64,000 bases of DNA from assembly GCA_016720935.1 (NCBI GenBank), contig JADKJP010000005.1, positions 310,001 to 374,000 on the forward strand. Reading direction: 5' to 3'. The position numbers and the translations under genes are program-made. Position 1 is the stretch's first letter; each line of letters opens with the position of its first letter. The notes below the pieces were generated by a model that had not been told where the DNA came from, did not search any database, and worked only from the letters and a program-made list of their open reading frames with translations. Shown in pieces: positions 1 through 10,375 of the stretch. Source of the DNA: Bacteroidota bacterium (lineage in GTDB: Bacteria; Bacteroidota; Bacteroidia; AKYH767-A; 2013-40CM-41-45).

Positions 1-2879
1 TTCGAATCCGAACTACGAAGAGCAATGGTGTTGGAATAGGTAAATGTTCCGTCAAAATCTGTTTGCTTAAGCCGGTAATAAACTAAACCTGTTTTTGCAG
101 TACGATCAAGATAAGTGTAATCGTGAGTTTCTGAACTGTTACCTGCACCGTCAATCTTCGCGATTTCTTCGAAACTTTTTGTATCGTAACTTCTTTCCAA
201 TGTAAAATAGGAGTTGTTGATCTCAGAAGCTGTTTTCCAGTCGAGCACATTTCCTTTCCAGGTATTTTTCCCGGTGAAGCTGAGCAATTCGATCGGAAGC
301 GGAGACGTAATTTTTGTATACCAGATCGGGGAAGTCCAGGCTACATTACCATCCGCTTGAGTGATCTCTGCATAATAGTAATACGTTCCGGTAGCGAATG
401 AATGCGTGAACGTGAGTGAACTGGAATTTGTATTTGAAGCAAGAACCGTCGGCGTCAGATTGCTTCCGGGAACTCCATACCACAAACGAATTTGTGTCGT
501 TGCCTCCGCGTCCGGATCAGAAGTAGTAACCGTGAAAGTAGGGTTCACTGTTTGCACCACAATACTTCCCATCGGGAGGTTTCCGTTCGCGTTAAATCCA
601 ACCTGAAAATTATAATCTTCAGTTGCATAAAAACGCATATTGAGAATTCCATCCAACATGGCCGCTTTTGTACGTGCCGGAGCGAGAATCACTGTACGCC
701 CCTGGTTGGATTTTCCCATGGTCGCGGAATAGTGATTATCCATATCCGCAAGTGGTCCGAGGTGATACCCTTTCGCAAGCATGTCTTTGAAATAAGACAC
801 TGTATTTGAAGCTGCAGGATCTGTATAACTTGTATTCGTTGAAAATGCAGGGCCATTTTTTACGGCTACTCCTACAATCGCATTGTCGTAGGTCGCGTTG
901 TATGGACTGTTTTTGATATTTCCAAAATCAGTAGCATTCGGATGACACAAAGTGGCGAATGCATTTGGAGTAGCCGCAACGGTATTAAATACAGTATTGT
1001 AATCTCCTTTTGCAACATAGACATTGTAATTGCCGGTATTCCAACCGAGCAATTGATTGATACCATATACATTCAAATGTCCGCCGGTTGAAATCGTTCC
1101 CCATTCCATTCCATAAAAAGCTACAAAGGAGGGATTGGAAACCATGTATGCATTCGCTTCCGCTAATCCACTGGCATATTTCGCCGGTGTCATCACCGGA
1201 CCTTCGTTGTGATTGTGGTCAGAGATTCCCATGTAATCAAAATACAATGCAGTGCTCGCATCCGTAAAACAACAGGTAGGACTGTTTGCTCCATTGCAGA
1301 GATTATCGACATCGCCATCGGAATAATCAGAATGTGCGTGTAGATTACCAAAGTAGTTGTTGTAGGATGGTACTGAAACTGTCGATGCAGATGCAGTTGG
1401 CATTGGCGTGCTCAGGTAATTTGAATTGCATCCTGAACCGTTCATTTCAAAAACGGCAAAGTAATAGGTGAAGCCCGGAAGCAGACCTGTTACCGTTGTG
1501 GAATTTCCGGTGCCGAGATAAACAACATATTCACCGGGAGCAGTGGAAGAACCCAAACCATAAGCGGCATTCGCGGTATAAACAATTCCATCAACAGGCG
1601 GAGTGGTTACTGCACTAATACCTTTGCATACAAGCACACAAAAAGCACCATTACCTCTTGTCCAGCTAAGCTGTATTGAATTTGAAAGAGCGGAGGAAGT
1701 TGTAAGCCCTGAGCTTTGAACAGTCGGCTCTGAAGCCAGCACACAACCTATCGTCGTAGCTGAATTATTTGCCGGAGTAGTGAGTAGAAAATTCGTTGTA
1801 CATCCGGTACCATTGAATTCAAAAACACTGAAACTATAAGATGTATTTGGATTGAGTCCGTTTACTGTGCATGATGTACCGCTTCCCATGTACACGACAT
1901 ATTCATTGGTCGCCATCATGGTACCGGAACCAAAAGTTGCACTCGCAATATATGCGCTTCCATCCGCAGGTGTTGTCGTAACAGCACCATTCTGATGCAT
2001 GATGACTATACACTCTGTTCCATTTCCGCGCGTCCAGTTCAAAGTCATGGAATTCGCTCCTATACCTGTAACGGTTGGCGCGCTTGCTTGTCCGCTCGGC
2101 TCAGGGTTTACAGTACATGCATTGGGAATATAAATGTTATCAAAGTATCCGGCTTCCGTTCCACCTGTAGCATGATTCCACAAACATCCCAGGAACATCA
2201 GATCGGTACCTGTATAAGTACCATCAGATCCTGTTGTTGCAGCTCCCCATATCACCGTATTCGGATCTATAAAAGGTCCTGTGGTACCATTGTTTGAAAC
2301 ATATAAACTCCAGGAATTTCCAACCGGATTGTATGTCACTTTTATCGCGTGATATTCACTACCGAAATCCGTTGGTGGCGCAAGAATCTGAGTGATGTTT
2401 GCAAGCGGTGACATACCCGCTGCAAAACGCACCAAACGGATGTTGTCTGTTGTTCCTGAATTTCCAAGTACAACAGCATAACCACTGCCGGTAAGAAAAT
2501 TTGAAGAATTGCAACCAAGCACAAATGCCACTCCATAATTGCTGGCATCAAAACCGGAAGGATCAAGACGCGATTGACGCATGTTGAACATCCAGGTCAT
2601 TACACTGGTGTTGGTATTGAAAACAGTATTGTAATTGGTTGAAACATCGCGCCAGATATAATCTCGACCGGCTGTGGTAGAACCTAAAGACAAATATGTG
2701 TTTGCTGCAATTGCGGCACCCGTCGTTGCCACAGTTTCCGTTTCACCCCAGCCATTGCCAACTGTGGTACTGGTCGTCCTGTTGAAGTCGTCCAAAAGCA
2801 CGGTTTGTCCCAACACCGATTCAAGCCCAAAAAGGCAAAGTGTTAAAATGAGTCCCGCTAAATAGTTAATCCTTCTCAT
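1..2879 (-). CDS. Secreted PHP-domain metallohydrolase (CehA/McbA-like), 3' end outside window
   Basis: The reading frame is open from an ATG at 2879 to the left edge (about 959 codons), so the C-terminus is missing. Residues 1-25 form a signal peptide. Next come a beta-sandwich-like domain (about 25-240) and two fibronectin-III-like modules rich in TVTGLxPxTxYxFxVFE patterns. A PHP-type metal site follows: HAHSDYSDG at about 514, GISDHNHNEG, FYGMEWGT, TLCHPN and a late ADMDNH. PHP proteins are metal-dependent hydrolases of phosphate esters or related bonds, so an exported phosphoesterase is plausible; the substrate cannot be told. The last readable part (PLPIELLSFTG, then NNSYFTLERS) is the module that usually precedes a T9SS sorting domain in this phylum and is also present in the protein at 24082-26646. 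Confidence 0.8.
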   Translation of the reverse strand, partial: MRRINYLAGLILTLCLFGLESVLGQTVLLDDFNRTTSTTVGNGWGETETVATTGAAIAANTYLSLGSTTAGRDYIWRDVSTNYNTVFNTNTSVMTWMFNMRQSRLDPSGFDASNYGVAFVLGCNSSNFLTGSGYAVVLGNSGTTDNIRLVRFAAGMSPLANITQILAPPTDFGSEYHAIKVTYNPVGNSWSLYVSNNGTTGPFIDPNTVIWGAATTGSDGTYTGTDLMFLGCLWNHATGGTEAGYFDNIYIPNACTVNPEPSGQASAPTVTGIGANSMTLNWTRGNGTECIVIMHQNGAVTTTPADGSAYIASATFGSGTMMATNEYVVYMGSGTSCTVNGLNPNTSYSFSVFEFNGTGCTTNFLLTTPANNSATTIGCVLASEPTVQSSGLTTSSALSNSIQLSWTRGNGAFCVLVCKGISAVTTPPVDGIVYTANAAYGLGSSTAPGEYVVYLGTGNSTTVTGLLPGFTYYFAVFEMNGSGCNSNYLSTPMPTASASTVSVPSYNNYFGNLHAHSDYSDGDVDNLCNGANSPTCCFTDASTALYFDYMGISDHNHNEGPVMTPAKYASGLAEANAYMVSNPSFVAFYGMEWGTISTGGHLNVYGINQLLGWNTGNYNVYVAKGDYNTVFNTVAATPNAFATLCHPNATDFGNIKNSPYNATYDNAIVGVAVKNGPAFSTNTSYTDPAASNTVSYFKDMLAKGYHLGPLADMDNHYSATMGKSNQGRTVILAPARTKAAMLDGILNMRFYATEDYNFQVGFNANGNLPMGSIVVQTVNPTFTVTTSDPDAEATTQIRLWYGVPGSNLTPTVLASNTNSSSLTFTHSFATGTYYYYAEITQADGNVAWTSPIWYTKITSPLPIELLSFTGKNTWKGNVLDWKTASEINNSYFTLERSYDTKSFEEIAKIDGAGNSSETHDYTYLDRTAKTGLVYYRLKQTDFDGTFTYSNTIALRSSDS

Positions 2880-3484
2880 CCGTTTTTATAATACCCTTCT
2901 TATACCCTGAAACCGGGTATACAGGAATGCTAAAAATCTGCGTAAATATAGTTCATTGAGGACTTTATATGCTGTATTTTATGTGAAGGTATGTCTGGGA
3001 ATGGTAAAAAAACCAAGGATTGGGTCCTGTATTTCAATAAAAACGCCTTGATTCCTTTAATTTCTTTCGTCTATATTTCTGAATTACAATAGATTAAGTT
3101 GAAGCCACAACGATGTGGTCCTGTCATGTTAAGTGATAATTAAATTTAGTATTTTCTGGTAAATGACAATTATTATGGCCCTTTCACAAGGCTTTTGAGT
3201 GTATAATTTGGGTTTTGATGCTGGATTTTTGATTGTGGATTATGTCTGGATCTGTTTCATATTAATGAGAATTTGGCCTAAAAATGGCGATGAGGTTTCC
3301 CCATAACCGGGTCTCAAACTGCTTGAATTCCTTTTCGTATCTTTGAAAATAATTGAGAAAATAAGAATACCTCCAAAATTGGATTTTGGCAAAAAAACAA
3401 CTGAACGATTAGTATTGAGGTGCTTTAGCATTGGTTCAGTTTCATCCATTATTTGAACAATTTTCTCTGCTTATCTGATCTAAA
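2880..3484. other. 605-bp intergenic region, divergent promoters
   Basis: AT-rich gap between two divergent genes. I see no convincing gene: a 69-codon minus-strand frame at 3240-3449 has no family features and probably lies in the leader of the helicase. The only clear element is a TAnnTTTG match at 3338-3345. Confidence 0.5.
3338..3345 (+). promoter_or_regulatory. Candidate -7 element TATCTTTG of the DEAD-box helicase gene
   Basis: Perfect match to the Bacteroidota -7 consensus TAnnTTTG on the coding strand, about 140 bases before the GTG start. A TTG at 3323 is closer than the usual spacing, so the -33 element is not clear. If used, the mRNA leader would be about 130 nt, a length often seen for cold-induced RNA helicase genes. 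Confidence 0.4.
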
Positions 3485-4738
3485 GTGACTTTCTCTGATT
3501 TTGGTTTATGTGATTCTTTGTTGGACGGATTGGACTCCATGGGATTTTCAAAACCCACTCCTATCCAGGAACAAGTATTACCCGTTATCCTGCAAGGCAA
3601 GGATGTAATAGCCTGCGCGCAAACAGGAACCGGTAAAACGGCAGCTTACTTACTTCCGCTCCTTCACAAAATTTCTCAAAATTCTATCGCGCATACTTCC
3701 GCATTGATCATTTCTCCAACCCGAGAGCTGGCCTTGCAAATCGACAATGCCTTTCAGGGCTTCGCATATTTTACACATGCCAGTTCGATCGCTGTCTATG
3801 GAGGGAGCGACGGGATGACTTTCGATCGTGAAAGAAAAGCACTTACAGAAGGGGCGTCTGTCATCATCGCAACTCCCGGTCGTTTGATGAGCCACCTCAA
3901 TCTTGGCTATGTAAAATTCGATCAGCTCGACTGTCTGGTACTCGATGAAGCTGACAAGATGCTCGACATGGGTTTTTATGATGACATTTTGAAAATCATC
4001 CGTCATATTCCGGCCAAAAGACAAAATCTCTTTTTCAGCGCTACCATGCCGCCAAAGATGCGTGAACTGGCGAAAAGAATTTTACACGATCCATTCGAAA
4101 TAAATATCGCGATCAGTAAACCGGCCGCGGGAATTTTACAGGGCGCGTATCTTACACACGACAGTCAGAAAACACCACTGCTGCTGAAAATTCTTTCTGA
4201 AAAAAATCTTCCCAGCGTTCTCATTTTTGCCTCTACAAAATCAGGTGTTAAAGCGTTGGAAAGAGAATTACAACAGAAAAAACTTCCTGCAAAAGCGATT
4301 CACAGCGACCTGACGCAGGATGAAAGAGAAAATGTATTGCTTGGTTTCCGAAGCCGCAATACAAAAATTCTTGTCGCTACAGATATCTTGTCCCGTGGTA
4401 TTGATATCGACAATATCGGGCTCGTATTAAATTATGATGTTCCCGGAGATGCTGAAGATTATGTCCACCGTGTTGGGAGAACAGCCCGGGCAGAATCTAC
4501 AGGCGAAGCAATCACTTTTATCAATGAAAGAGATCAACGTAAATTCGCTTTGATCGAAGAACTTATCGAAAAAGAAGTTCCAAAGTACCCCATGCCTGAA
4601 GAACTTGGACCGGCACCCGAATGGAATCCATCCATGAGACACAAATCTTTTCATCGTCCAACTGGTGGAGGCAAAAGCGGCTTCGGTGGCAAAAGCAAAA
4701 AAAACTTCAGACATAAAAGAAAGCCCTCGGCAAAATAA
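3485..4738 (+). CDS. DEAD-box ATP-dependent RNA helicase (RhlE-like)
   Basis: A 417-residue protein with the full helicase core: Q-motif (FSKPTPIQ, about 21-28), AQTGTGKT (45-52), PTRELALQ (78-85), TPGR (130-133), DEAD (154-157), SAT (185-187), then a RecA-2 domain with ILSRGIDID and HRVGRTAR. It ends in a Gly/Lys/Arg-rich tail typical of RhlE-type helicases that bind RNA in ribosome assembly or decay. The start is GTG: an in-frame TGA lies just upstream, and the next ATG (residue 19) would remove part of the Q-motif. It appears to be a single-gene unit. Confidence 0.93.
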   Translation: MTFSDFGLCDSLLDGLDSMGFSKPTPIQEQVLPVILQGKDVIACAQTGTGKTAAYLLPLLHKISQNSIAHTSALIISPTRELALQIDNAFQGFAYFTHASSIAVYGGSDGMTFDRERKALTEGASVIIATPGRLMSHLNLGYVKFDQLDCLVLDEADKMLDMGFYDDILKIIRHIPAKRQNLFFSATMPPKMRELAKRILHDPFEINIAISKPAAGILQGAYLTHDSQKTPLLLKILSEKNLPSVLIFASTKSGVKALERELQQKKLPAKAIHSDLTQDERENVLLGFRSRNTKILVATDILSRGIDIDNIGLVLNYDVPGDAEDYVHRVGRTARAESTGEAITFINERDQRKFALIEELIEKEVPKYPMPEELGPAPEWNPSMRHKSFHRPTGGGKSGFGGKSKKNFRHKRKPSAK

Positions 4739-4840
4739 TTCCGAAGCTTTTTCTTTTTAGCCACACAAAATTTTTTCGTGTTTTTTTTCGACTCCGTGTG
4801 GAATGTGAATTTCATTGCATCTAGTCTGAAAATTCACACC

Positions 4841-6499
4841 ATGAAAAACTTCCAGATTCTTCGCATTGCCCTCATCCTGATCTTACTCAGCACCAGAACA
4901 TTTGCCGACAACATTAAAACAACAAAAGCATCCGTTGACAGAGCCACTGTTTATTTAAGCGGAGCGCAACTCACCTGTTCCTCCGATTTTTCAGCTTTAC
5001 CAGGGATCAATCAGTTTGTTTTTGAAGGCGTTTCCCCTTTTCTCGATCAGAAATCACTTCAGGCGTCCGCAAAAGGAAACATTGTAATCATGGATGTAAA
5101 ATTTGAAACAAAATATAATGAAGCGAAGAAGGTCGAGACCATCAAACCTTATGATAAAGCGTTAAAAGTAGCGAATGACTCTCTTGTTCTTTTGAATTTT
5201 GAAATTGATGAAATGAATGAACAATTGCAGGGTCTGGTAACTGAGAAAAATATTCTCCTGAATAATCGCCTGATCAAAGGAGAGTCATTACGCGACACAC
5301 TCGATATGTTTAAAGACGGAATCAATTTTCTTCGTCAGCGACTCATCAACATCAGTTCTGAAAGTACCACTCTTCGAAAAAAATTGTATTACAAAAATGC
5401 AACAAAAGAAATGCTTGAGAACAGGATCGCTGAACTGAACAAAATCAATATCAGTGGCGAACCGGTTGCTCAGGAAGCAACACAAACTATCGTTGTTACC
5501 GCATACAGCGAGGTTCCTGCTACAGCGAATGTCTCCGTTTCTTTTTTCGTTCAACAAGCTGCATGGTTACCATCGTATGATTTGCGTGCAAACACAAATG
5601 GAACAATTGATTTGTCATACAAGGCTGAACTCAGACAGCAAACAGGGATGGATTGGAAAAATGTTTCACTTACGCTCAGCACCGGAAATCCTTCTCAAAG
5701 TACCGTCAAACCGGAACTGACTCCATTTTATCTGAGCTTTGTCCAAAACATCAGGAACAAATATCCAAAAGCAGCACGTGAAGAAACACAAGCTGGCGCT
5801 GCACTTTTATCAAAAGATGAATCAAAAGCCCTGCTTGATGCAGTCTCTGATGCTCCAACCCTGGCCGACTTCACAACGGAAAACGAAAAAATGATCCAGA
5901 CGGAATATGACATCAAACTAAAATATTCTATTCCAAATGATCCAAACATTCATGTGGTGGCCATCCAAAACAAATCGCTGAAATCAAAATACAAATATTC
6001 CGCTGTCCCAAAACTCGATCTGAATCCCTACCTCCTTGCAGACCTGAACAATTGGAACGAAATGAATCTTCTCCCGGGAAATTCAAGGATTTATTTTGAT
6101 GGAAATTATCTCGGCACTTCTGTATTGAATCCAGAAGCTTCTGTCGATACATTGACACTTAGCCTAGGAAGAGATCGCGGAATTCTTCTCAGTCGTAAAA
6201 AATTAAAAGACAAAACAAAAGAACGTGTAATTATTGATGAAAAATCCATTGCCGTAACTTATGAAATTGTTGTCCGCAACACAAAATCGTTCCCGGTAAA
6301 ACTGGATATCACCGATCAGATTCCAGTCAGTTCAGATCCTGATATTAAAATCGCCTTACTGGACGGAGACGGCTCAGAATTAAATTCAGAAACCGGAATC
6401 ATGACCTGGGATATATCACTAAAAGCAAATGAAAGTAAAAAACTAAAGTTTTCTTACGAAGTAAAGATCCCGAAAAACAAAAGCCTCGCCGGTTTATAA
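4841..6499 (+). CDS. Mucoidy inhibitor MuiA-like DUF4139 protein
   Basis: A secreted protein of 552 residues from the ATG at 4841. An upstream in-frame ATG at 4778 would put 21 residues before a good signal peptide (1-22, cleavage after TFA), so I reject it. The N-terminal DUF4140 part (about 28-85) is followed by a coiled-coil (about 110-190) and a DUF4139 beta domain with the WLPSYDLRA and DWKNVSLTLSTG signatures. The family is named after MuiA, linked to capsule or mucoidy control, but its biochemical role is unknown. Many Bacteroidota homologues carry an inserted CarboxypepD_reg domain; I do not see one here. It ends just before a strong terminator. Confidence 0.85.
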   Translation: MKNFQILRIALILILLSTRTFADNIKTTKASVDRATVYLSGAQLTCSSDFSALPGINQFVFEGVSPFLDQKSLQASAKGNIVIMDVKFETKYNEAKKVETIKPYDKALKVANDSLVLLNFEIDEMNEQLQGLVTEKNILLNNRLIKGESLRDTLDMFKDGINFLRQRLINISSESTTLRKKLYYKNATKEMLENRIAELNKINISGEPVAQEATQTIVVTAYSEVPATANVSVSFFVQQAAWLPSYDLRANTNGTIDLSYKAELRQQTGMDWKNVSLTLSTGNPSQSTVKPELTPFYLSFVQNIRNKYPKAAREETQAGAALLSKDESKALLDAVSDAPTLADFTTENEKMIQTEYDIKLKYSIPNDPNIHVVAIQNKSLKSKYKYSAVPKLDLNPYLLADLNNWNEMNLLPGNSRIYFDGNYLGTSVLNPEASVDTLTLSLGRDRGILLSRKKLKDKTKERVIIDEKSIAVTYEIVVRNTKSFPVKLDITDQIPVSSDPDIKIALLDGDGSELNSETGIMTWDISLKANESKKLKFSYEVKIPKNKSLAGL

Positions 6500-6505
6500 T
6501 TCCAG

Positions 6506-6540
6506 GAAACGACCCGTTGCATACGGGTCGTTTCATTTTA
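6506..6540 (+). terminator. Rho-independent terminator after the MuiA-like gene
   Basis: Perfect 12-bp stem (GAAACGACCCGT, 6506-6517, with its complement at 6523-6534), five-base loop, then a short T-rich tail. It begins 7 bases after the stop codon. Confidence 0.85.
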
Positions 6541-6607
6541 GAATTATTTAAGGGCAGTACTAAAAAATATTCAAGCTGAGTTCCTATATTGTTGGACTAT
6601 TTTTCCG

Positions 6608-8050
6608 ATGCAAAAGAAAATTATCAATATAGTCCTTGGAGTCCTTATCCTTTCAAAGCTTGCTCTTTCGTTTATACAACAAGCCCGGATCAGCCTTGAT
6701 GGTGATCTGGCAAGCATAGTAGTACCATCTGAAAGCTATAAAAAAGTAATGAAAGACCCTCTGGGGTTGAATGTACTGCTGCACAATGAAAAATATGCCG
6801 CACCCAACCGCTCTTTCGCTCACTGGACGATGTACGGCTATTTCAGGAGTGTTCCATTTTTTATGCAAAATTTCACAAATAAAATTGATAGCATTTACGC
6901 ATCAGTTGCCTTTGCCAAAATGCTGATGGAAGCCTTTATAATTTATCTGTTGGCTTCCATTGCAGGAAATACACGAAAATTTTACACCCGATCATTTTTA
7001 TTTCCGGCCATATTTATTGCAATACTTTTTCAAACATCCGAATTCAATCAGTATATTGGAATTATTGACAGGTCCATCACCTACGCATTTTTTTATGCTC
7101 TGCCATTATCTGTACTCTTGTACTTTTTTCATTCCATATATTTTATAGAGAAGTCCGGAGGATGGGAAAATGCAAGTCCTTTCAGGAAAATCGTTCTTTT
7201 CATTCTCCCTGTGTATATCACATTGAGTGGCCCTTTAAATACAGGCGTTTCTGTCATTGCTTGTCCACTTTTCATTCTGCAATTGGTTTATATCAACCGG
7301 AGATCCATCACCGGTGAAAATGTCAATGAAAAGTTTAAATCGTTATTGAAGATCATTCCAAAATCCGTTCAAATTCTTTTCCCGGTTTTGTTTCTGCTTA
7401 GCTTGTACTCGTTATACATTGGCAGAAATAATTCCGAAAATTTTAATGCACTACTTACTGTGACAGAAAGGTATAACAGAATGGCAGGTGTTCTCCCGGA
7501 ATTTTTTACGGGAAATCCCGCATTACCGGCATTGATCCTTTTCATCTTACTGAATTTCTTCCTGTTTCGATATGCAACTGTATCACCGGACCAATCCCGG
7601 ATTTTTCGAACTGGGAAATTCGTTCTTTTATTTTCCCTGATTTATCTTTTCCTTCTTCCGCTGGGAGGATACCGGATTTATCGGCCTACAATACTTCGCG
7701 TCGATACTTTTGTTCCTGTGCTCATTTGTCTGCTGTATCTTGCAGGGGCTTCTTCATTTATATTGTATCAGCACCTCCGGTCAACCGGACAAAATATTTT
7801 TTTATCATGGTTAATTATTTTCTCTGCTTATTTCATCGTGTCCGACACTTCCCTTTACAAGGACAATAAATATGAACGTTTGCGTTTACGTGACCTTTCT
7901 GTTTCCACTGAAAAAATGACAGAATTACAAAATGATTGTACAGTAATGGCCTGGGTACGCATGACCAATTATCGTGAATCGGAACTCAACTGCAAATTGC
8001 TTCGGTATTGGGGAGTTATCGATAAACCTGAATATTATTTTCAAAAATAA
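6608..8050 (+). CDS. Polytopic inner-membrane protein, possible GT-C-like
   Basis: I do not recognise the family. The 480-residue protein has an N-terminal membrane helix (about 5-23), an extracytoplasmic loop with LDGDLASIV, then roughly eight to ten further hydrophobic segments and a soluble C-terminal tail of about 60 residues containing two cysteines. One early helix, an acidic first loop and many later helices resemble the layout of GT-C lipid-linked sugar transferases, but no diagnostic motif confirms this. It stands alone between a terminator and the recQ promoter, and base composition matches its neighbours. Confidence 0.6.
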   Translation: MQKKIINIVLGVLILSKLALSFIQQARISLDGDLASIVVPSESYKKVMKDPLGLNVLLHNEKYAAPNRSFAHWTMYGYFRSVPFFMQNFTNKIDSIYASVAFAKMLMEAFIIYLLASIAGNTRKFYTRSFLFPAIFIAILFQTSEFNQYIGIIDRSITYAFFYALPLSVLLYFFHSIYFIEKSGGWENASPFRKIVLFILPVYITLSGPLNTGVSVIACPLFILQLVYINRRSITGENVNEKFKSLLKIIPKSVQILFPVLFLLSLYSLYIGRNNSENFNALLTVTERYNRMAGVLPEFFTGNPALPALILFILLNFFLFRYATVSPDQSRIFRTGKFVLLFSLIYLFLLPLGGYRIYRPTILRVDTFVPVLICLLYLAGASSFILYQHLRSTGQNIFLSWLIIFSAYFIVSDTSLYKDNKYERLRLRDLSVSTEKMTELQNDCTVMAWVRMTNYRESELNCKLLRYWGVIDKPEYYFQK

Positions 8051-8146
8051 TTATTTGCAAACCTGAGTCCTTCTGTTTTTCTGCTTTTGATAAGTATTTC
8101 AAAAGGGAATATTTTCACCGCATGAAGCAGGCATCGGTTGTTCGGC

Positions 8147-8154
8147 TATCTTTG
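8147..8154 (+). promoter_or_regulatory. Candidate -7 element TATCTTTG of recQ
   Basis: Exact TAnnTTTG match 14 bases before the recQ ATG, giving a very short leader, as is common in this phylum. No clear -33 TTG at ideal spacing. Confidence 0.5.
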
Positions 8155-8168
8155 CGCCTCAGTAAAAC

Positions 8169-10331
8169 ATGAAAACCGCCGCCTCAGTATTAAAATCATT
8201 TTTTGGATTTTCAAATTTCCGTTTGAATCAGGAAGCGATTATCCATTCCGTGATGCAAAAACACGATGTGTTGGCATTGATGCCCACAGGCGGAGGGAAA
8301 TCGGTGTGTTTCCAGGTTCCGGCATTAATGATGGATGGAGTGACTGTTGTTATTTCACCTCTCATCGCGTTGATGAAAGACCAGGTTGACGCCTTACGAC
8401 TCAACGGTATTGAAGCTGCTTTTTTCAATTCCACACAATCTTCCGGAGAACAGGATGAAATATTAAACTCACTGAATTCAGGAAAACTGAAACTCATCTA
8501 TCTTGCTCCGGAACGTATTGCTTCTTTTTTGCCAATACTGGAACGAATTCCGGTTTCACTTTTCGCCATTGATGAAGCGCATTGCATTTCACATTGGGGT
8601 CATGATTTTCGCCCGGATTACCTGACACTTTCCAAAATAAAAGAACGATTTCCAAACGTTCCTATAATTGCACTCACTGCAACTGCCGATGTACTCACGC
8701 GCAATGATATCGTCGAAAAACTTCAGCTTCACAAACCGGATATTTTTATTTCGAGTTTTAATCGTGCAAATATCAGATACACCGTTGAAAAGAAACGGAA
8801 TCATGTAGCAAGAATCATTGAGTTTTTAAATGAACACCGTGAGGATTCAGGTATTATTTATTGTTTGTCCAGAAAAAACACCGAAGATCTTGCTGATCAA
8901 CTCCAGGAGGAGGGTTTTGCTGCCACCGCTTATCATGCAGGACTGGATAACGAAACGAGAAAGAACAGACAGGAACAATTCAAGCGCGATGAAATCAGAA
9001 TCATGGTGGCAACAATTGCTTTTGGAATGGGAATCGACAAATCCAATGTGCGTTATATCCTACACGTAAATTTACCAAAGAACATCGAAAGCTATTACCA
9101 GGAAACCGGTCGCGCAGGTCGTGATGGATTACCGAGCGAAGCAATCCTTTTTTACAGTGCAGGCGATGTCATCACACTAAAGAGTTTCGCGACTATTGAA
9201 GGGAACGCTGAACAAAGTAAAATCATGATTCGCAAGTTGGAGAAAATGGCCGACTATGCGGAATCGAGAAGATGCAGACGCGAAACCATCCTGAATTATT
9301 TTGATGAACCTTTCAAAGGACCTTGCGGAAACTGTGATGTTTGTCTTAGATCCAACGCTGTTGAGCTCTTTGACGGAACCATCATCGCGCAAAAAGCATT
9401 GTCAGCAGTTTCACGTCTGAAAGAACGCTTTGGCATAGGCTATGTAATCGATTTTCTGAAAGGCTCTCAATCGGAAAAAATATGGGAGGAACATCGTTAT
9501 CTACCAACCTTTGGTAAGGGAAATGAATTTACACGTGATCAATGGAGGGCATATATCAAAGACCTGTTGGAACAAGGATACCTTCGTCAAAGTAACAATG
9601 AATTCTCTGTGCTTCAACTCACGGAATTTGCTCATGAAGTTTTATTTGAAGGAAAAAAAGTAATGCTTCATGTATTCAAATCCGACAAAGAAGAAAAAGC
9701 ATCCCGTCAGGAAAGCAGACCTGTGAATTCTCTTCCTGAAAACATGGAAAAGCCATTAATGGAAGAGTTGAGACAACTTCGTCTGCGAATCGCTACCGAT
9801 GAAAATGTTCCTCCTTACATTATCTTCAACGACAGTACACTGGTAGAATTGGCAACGTATCTACCATTACACAAAGATCAATTGCCCGGCATTACCGGAT
9901 TCGGGCAGGTGAAAATTATGAAATACGGAAAATCGTTTCTGGATAAAATCAAAGACTATTGTTTCCGAAATAATCTGGAATCCAGAATGAGTGAAAAGCA
10001 AGTCCAATGGAAACCGGCAAAAGAAAAAACATCAAAAACTACTGACACAAAAAGAGCAAGTCTTGAACTCTATCAACAGGGATTGAATATCGATCAAATC
10101 GCGAGCAAGAGAAATCTGTCCAATGGAACAATTATCGGACATCTCACGCATTTTATCCTTACCGGAGAAATCAATGTTTTAAAATTTGTATCCAAAGAAA
10201 AAATTCCTCCGATTCTGAAAGCCATTGATGAATATGGCGATTCTCAGCTTACTATTTTGAAAAATGCACTTGGCGATTCCTTTTCATTCACAGAAATCCG
10301 GGCGGTCATCAACTACAGAAAGAGAAAATAA
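8169..10331 (+). CDS. recQ: ATP-dependent DNA helicase RecQ
   Basis: A 720-residue 3'-5' DNA helicase of recombination and replication-fork repair. Visible features: Walker A TGGGKS (40-45), DEAH (135-138) followed by CISHWGHDFRP, motif VI QETGRAGRDG, the RecQ zinc site (C369, C386, C389, C392), a winged-helix RQC region, an HRDC domain (about 530-610), and a C-terminal helix-turn-helix extension (about 620-720, starting near SLELYQQGLNIDQIA). This is the usual long form of Bacteroidota RecQ. It is convergent with the FMN reductase gene. Confidence 0.96.
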   Translation: MKTAASVLKSFFGFSNFRLNQEAIIHSVMQKHDVLALMPTGGGKSVCFQVPALMMDGVTVVISPLIALMKDQVDALRLNGIEAAFFNSTQSSGEQDEILNSLNSGKLKLIYLAPERIASFLPILERIPVSLFAIDEAHCISHWGHDFRPDYLTLSKIKERFPNVPIIALTATADVLTRNDIVEKLQLHKPDIFISSFNRANIRYTVEKKRNHVARIIEFLNEHREDSGIIYCLSRKNTEDLADQLQEEGFAATAYHAGLDNETRKNRQEQFKRDEIRIMVATIAFGMGIDKSNVRYILHVNLPKNIESYYQETGRAGRDGLPSEAILFYSAGDVITLKSFATIEGNAEQSKIMIRKLEKMADYAESRRCRRETILNYFDEPFKGPCGNCDVCLRSNAVELFDGTIIAQKALSAVSRLKERFGIGYVIDFLKGSQSEKIWEEHRYLPTFGKGNEFTRDQWRAYIKDLLEQGYLRQSNNEFSVLQLTEFAHEVLFEGKKVMLHVFKSDKEEKASRQESRPVNSLPENMEKPLMEELRQLRLRIATDENVPPYIIFNDSTLVELATYLPLHKDQLPGITGFGQVKIMKYGKSFLDKIKDYCFRNNLESRMSEKQVQWKPAKEKTSKTTDTKRASLELYQQGLNIDQIASKRNLSNGTIIGHLTHFILTGEINVLKFVSKEKIPPILKAIDEYGDSQLTILKNALGDSFSFTEIRAVINYRKRK

Positions 10332-10375
10332 ATATTTGCCTTCTGAAATTATGGTTTAAAGAATTCCGCTATTCT

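Noticed and set aside
3240..3449. 69-codon minus-strand frame in the first intergenic gap
   Set aside because: No family features or start context; lies in the probable leader and promoter zone of the helicase gene.
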